Origin: an uncultured bacterium
Lineage (GTDB): Bacteria > Auribacterota > Tritonobacteria > UBA1439
Reading direction: 5' to 3'
DNA: 5,329 nt
Assembly: GCA_937858775.1 (NCBI GenBank)
Contig: CALLYX010000366.1
Coordinates: 1-5,329 of the forward strand
The notes under the pieces were generated by a model that was given only the letters and a program-made list of their open reading frames with translations, made no database searches and had not been told where the DNA came from. Shown here in pieces: positions 4,406 to 5,329 of this stretch. Made by a program: the position numbers and the translations under genes. How positions within the stretch are numbered: the stretch's first letter is position 1; the number at the start of each line of letters is the position of its first letter.

Positions 4406-5329
4406 CTACTCGTTCAGCGCCTTCCCGGTGCGTTCGTTGATCAGCCTGACCGTCTCGATGTGGAACTCGGGCCTCGGCTCGATCGCCACGCTCCCGCGGA
4501 AACGCTCCTCGAGTTCCTTCAACACGTTCCGGTCCTCGCTCTCGAGCCGCCGGCAGACGCTGGGGTGGGCCTGCACGCGCAACTGCATCCGGCGGAGCCG
4601 CCGGGTGCCGCGGAGGGCGAGCTTCACCAGGCGCTGGACCTCGATGCTCATGCTCTCCGCCGACTTGACCTTCCCCCCGCCGCCGCAGTACGGGCAGGCC
4701 TCGTAGACGGCCTCGCTCAGGCTCTCCTTCACCCTCTCGCGGGTCATCTGGAGGATGGCGAGGGGCGAGAGGGGGAAGATGTTCGTCTTGGCCTTGTCCC
4801 TCTTCACCGCCGCCTCCATCGCCTTCTCGATCATCCGCTGGTGCCTGCGGGAGCGCATGTCTATGAAATCGATGATGATGATCCCGCCGATGTTGCGGAG
4901 CCGTATCTGGCGGGCGGCCTCCTCGACCGCCTGCATGTTGGTCTCGAGGATCGTGTCTTCGATCGTGGCCTTGTTGAGGCAGCGGCCGCTGTTGACGTCG
5001 ATGACCACCATCGCCTCGGTCTGCTCTATGACCAGGTAGCCGCCGCACTTGAGCCAGACCTTGCGGCGCTGCGCTTTTTCGATCTCCTTCTCGATCCCGT
5101 AGCTGTCGAAGACGTGCTCCCGGTCGCTGTGGCAGACGACCTTGGCCCCCATCTTCGGCATGAGGGCGTCCACGAAGCGGGTGATATTGGCGTACTCCTC
5201 CCTCGAATCGACGACGATCCTAGAGACGTCTTCGGTGAGGGCGTCGCGCAGGACCCGGAGGACCAGGTTGAGATCCTCGTGGATGAGCGAGGGGCACGGC
5301 GCCTGCGGGGCCTGGCGGTGCCCGCGCTC
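4406..5329 (-). CDS. rng: Ribonuclease G/E family endoribonuclease, C-terminal part (5' end outside window)
   Basis: RNase G/E enzymes cleave single-stranded, AU-rich RNA with 5'-monophosphate preference and act in rRNA maturation and mRNA decay. The frame is open through the right edge; 307 residues are visible, beginning within the 5'-sensor/RNase H-like region (PSLIHEDLNLVLRVLRDAL) and continuing with EHVFDSYGIEKEIEKAQ and VWLKCGGYLVIEQTEAMVV. The DNase I-like catalytic domain has both magnesium-binding aspartates, in IDVNSGR (D111 of the fragment) and IDFIDM (D154), 43 residues apart as in E. coli RNase E D303/D346. The zinc-link CPYCGGGG supplies C212 and C215, again at the E. coli spacing. 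The protein ends soon after the small domain (HIETVRLINERTGKALNE), with no long disordered scaffold, so it is RNase G-like or a short RNase E. The S1 domain and true start lie beyond the window. No terminator follows before the rib promoter. Confidence 0.93.
   Translation of the reverse strand, partial: ERGHRQAPQAPCPSLIHEDLNLVLRVLRDALTEDVSRIVVDSREEYANITRFVDALMPKMGAKVVCHSDREHVFDSYGIEKEIEKAQRRKVWLKCGGYLVIEQTEAMVVIDVNSGRCLNKATIEDTILETNMQAVEEAARQIRLRNIGGIIIIDFIDMRSRRHQRMIEKAMEAAVKRDKAKTNIFPLSPLAILQMTRERVKESLSEAVYEACPYCGGGGKVKSAESMSIEVQRLVKLALRGTRRLRRMQLRVQAHPSVCRRLESEDRNVLKELEERFRGSVAIEPRPEFHIETVRLINERTGKALNE

Noticed and set aside
2634..4706. Plus-strand open frame of 690 codons
   Set aside because: It crosses the antisense of ribH, ribBA, the FMN riboswitch and the end of rng, all well supported on the other strand, and shows no family motif. 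Length alone is not evidence at this GC content.
5171..5173. GTG at 5173 as the start of the RNase G/E gene
   Set aside because: The same frame continues upstream to the window edge with conserved RNase G/E sequence (PSLIHEDLNLVLRVLRDAL, IVVDSREEYANI), so this GTG is an internal valine codon.
1..5329. CRISPR array, tRNA/rRNA genes, insertion sequences, phage or defence genes
   Set aside because: There are no regularly spaced direct repeats, transposase-like frames or terminal inverted repeats, and no tRNA- or rRNA-like segments. Nearly all of the window is accounted for by core metabolic and RNA-processing genes.

Overview
This is a high-GC bacterial window (roughly two-thirds G+C by eye), with every credible gene on the minus strand. 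It holds the 3' part of an RNase G/E gene, then a complete FMN-riboswitch-controlled riboflavin operon, then the first codons of a gene whose N-terminus resembles the membrane anchor of TonB. The TonB-like segment and the RNase G/E gene suggest a Gram-negative-type bacterium. I cannot name a phylum from this sequence alone.

Layout in transcription order (right to left): rng (RNase G/E, entering from beyond 5329, stop at 4406); an extended -10 promoter (4366-4394); an FMN (RFN) aptamer (about 4239-4356); a GC hairpin (4217-4238) and an intrinsic terminator (4176-4211) in the leader; ribBA (4151-2961); ribH (2900-2436); nusB (2387-1968); ribD (1981-797); ribE (816-193); a short gap with a possible promoter (114-141); and the start of a TonB-like gene (66-1). 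nusB/ribD and ribD/ribE overlap by 14 and 20 bases, which suggests translational coupling. The ribBA/ribH and ribH/nusB spacers (60 and 48 bases) each carry a near-identical GC-rich hairpin just ahead of the next gene's Shine-Dalgarno sequence.

Together RibBA, RibD, RibH and RibE cover the route from GTP and ribulose 5-phosphate to riboflavin. The pyrimidine phosphatase and the flavokinase/FAD synthetase (RibF) are not in the window. When FMN is plentiful, the aptamer is expected to favour the terminator in the leader and shut down all five genes, including nusB, whose product is a general transcription antitermination and rRNA-synthesis factor. The catalytic and metal-binding motifs I checked are intact, so the pathway looks functional.

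I see no mobile element, CRISPR array, tRNA or rRNA gene, and no wholly new system. The most notable points are the compact promoter-aptamer-terminator leader, the duplicated intercistronic hairpin, the placement of nusB under FMN control, the permuted rib gene order, and the TonB-like gene running off the left edge.
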